Assembly (NCBI GenBank): GCA_050012295.1
Contig: JBEKHL010000013.1
Coordinates: 1 to 33,956, forward strand
From: UBA6186 sp050012295
GTDB taxonomy: Bacteria; Pseudomonadota; Gammaproteobacteria; UBA6186; Azoamicaceae
DNA length: 33,956 nt
Direction of reading: 5' to 3'
Part shown: piece by piece, positions 33,762 to 33,956 of the stretch
Numbering within the stretch: the first letter of the stretch is position 1
Layout of the letters: each line of letters starts with the position of its first letter
Notes under the pieces: generated by a model
Told to the model about the DNA's origin: nothing
What the model saw: only the letters and a program-made list of their open reading frames with translations
Database searches by the model: none
Position numbers and translations under genes: made by a program

Positions 33762-33956
33762 ATGATAAGGATTTCTAATCTTGTTTTCGCAGTTATATTT
33801 TTTAGTGCAAATGTTTCTTTTGCGGCAATCATAGCAACCAACAACTTCAAAATTATAGAACATAATATTCAAAAAGCGGACGCCGATACCTTACTTATTT
33901 TTGATGTGGACGATGTTCTTTTACAACCTACAGATCAATTGCTTAAATCACATCAT
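33762..33956 (+). CDS. Secreted HAD-like protein (DUF2608-type), cut by window end
   Basis: Only the first 65 codons are present. The start at 33762 has GGAG six bases upstream. A signal peptide is clear (MIRISNLVFAVIFFSANVSFA, in hydrophobic register, cleavage before AIIATNN). The segment TLLIFDVDDVLLQPTDQ then matches the first HAD motif (hhhhDxDDhL), and a secreted HAD-like protein of this shape is typical of the DUF2608 family seen in Legionella-like and other host-associated bacteria. Family assignment is from a short stretch, so moderate confidence. It would act as a periplasmic or secreted phosphatase-like protein. Confidence 0.65.
   Translation, partial: MIRISNLVFAVIFFSANVSFAAIIATNNFKIIEHNIQKADADTLLIFDVDDVLLQPTDQLLKSHH

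Noticed and set aside
1..33956. CRISPR array, intact insertion sequence, integrase or rRNA operon
   Set aside because: No regularly spaced repeats, no transposase or integrase frames, and no rRNA sequence were seen on either strand.

Overview
The window is about 34 kb of very AT-rich DNA, on the order of 30% G+C by eye. It looks like a reduced gammaproteobacterial chromosome, most likely an intracellular or host-associated lineage of Legionellales/Rickettsiella type. Two blocks keep gammaproteobacterial gene order: comEC-msbA-lpxK-ycaR, and trxB/ftsK-lolA-serS (the E. coli order lacking lrp and rarA). Leucine-rich-repeat, disordered and orphan proteins of effector type, plus a secreted HAD/DUF2608-like protein at the right end, fit a host-associated life. 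The genus is inference.

Layout: (1) 1-5105, plus strand: 3' part of comEC, then msbA, lpxK and the small ycaR/Trm112-like gene, tightly overlapped. (2) 5114-7237, minus strand: trhO, rdgB and an alcohol dehydrogenase cut to its N-terminal half. A promoter-like repeat sits in front of trhO and rdgB. (3) 7471-9246: an orphan ABC exporter. (4) 9283-14918: a decayed integration hotspot at an intact tRNA-Leu(CAA) gene. Two displaced copies of the tRNA 3' part lie at 9283-9320 and 12613-12667. The first segment between them carries a MazG-like gene, a tiny ORF and two tandem RRE-radical SAM-SPASM proteins, the second truncated. The other segment carries an HGGxSTG-type ORF that begins inside a tRNA fragment, a RhuM remnant, a possible permuted-papain-fold protein and a VOC protein. 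(5) 15159-15758: a disordered acidic protein with a duplicated 14-residue motif, behind a perfect 16-bp palindrome. (6) 15776-21231: trxB (minus), ftsK, lolA and serS, followed by an orphan gene. (7) 22528-25232: a small orphan, an MHS-family transporter and an HD-GYP-like protein that has lost most metal ligands. (8) 25335-30242: an orphan gene, clpA, xseA, a MazG/PRA-PH-like gene and a cold-shock gene. (9) 30375-33956: an orphan/effector-like stretch containing a 471-aa orphan, a frame-disrupted LRR protein and the start of the secreted HAD-like gene.

The housekeeping parts serve lipid A export and synthesis (MsbA, LpxK), lipoprotein export (LolA), DNA uptake, segregation and repair (ComEC, FtsK, XseA), nucleotide-pool cleaning (RdgB and two MazG-like proteins), tRNA modification and charging (TrhO, SerRS), redox (TrxB) and proteolysis (ClpA). 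The most interesting accessory system is the tRNA-Leu island. It has two RRE-fused radical SAM proteins, one with a full SPASM domain, preceded by a short basic ORF and a symmetric divergent promoter, which suggests an undescribed RiPP-like or cofactor-maturation cassette, now partly decayed.
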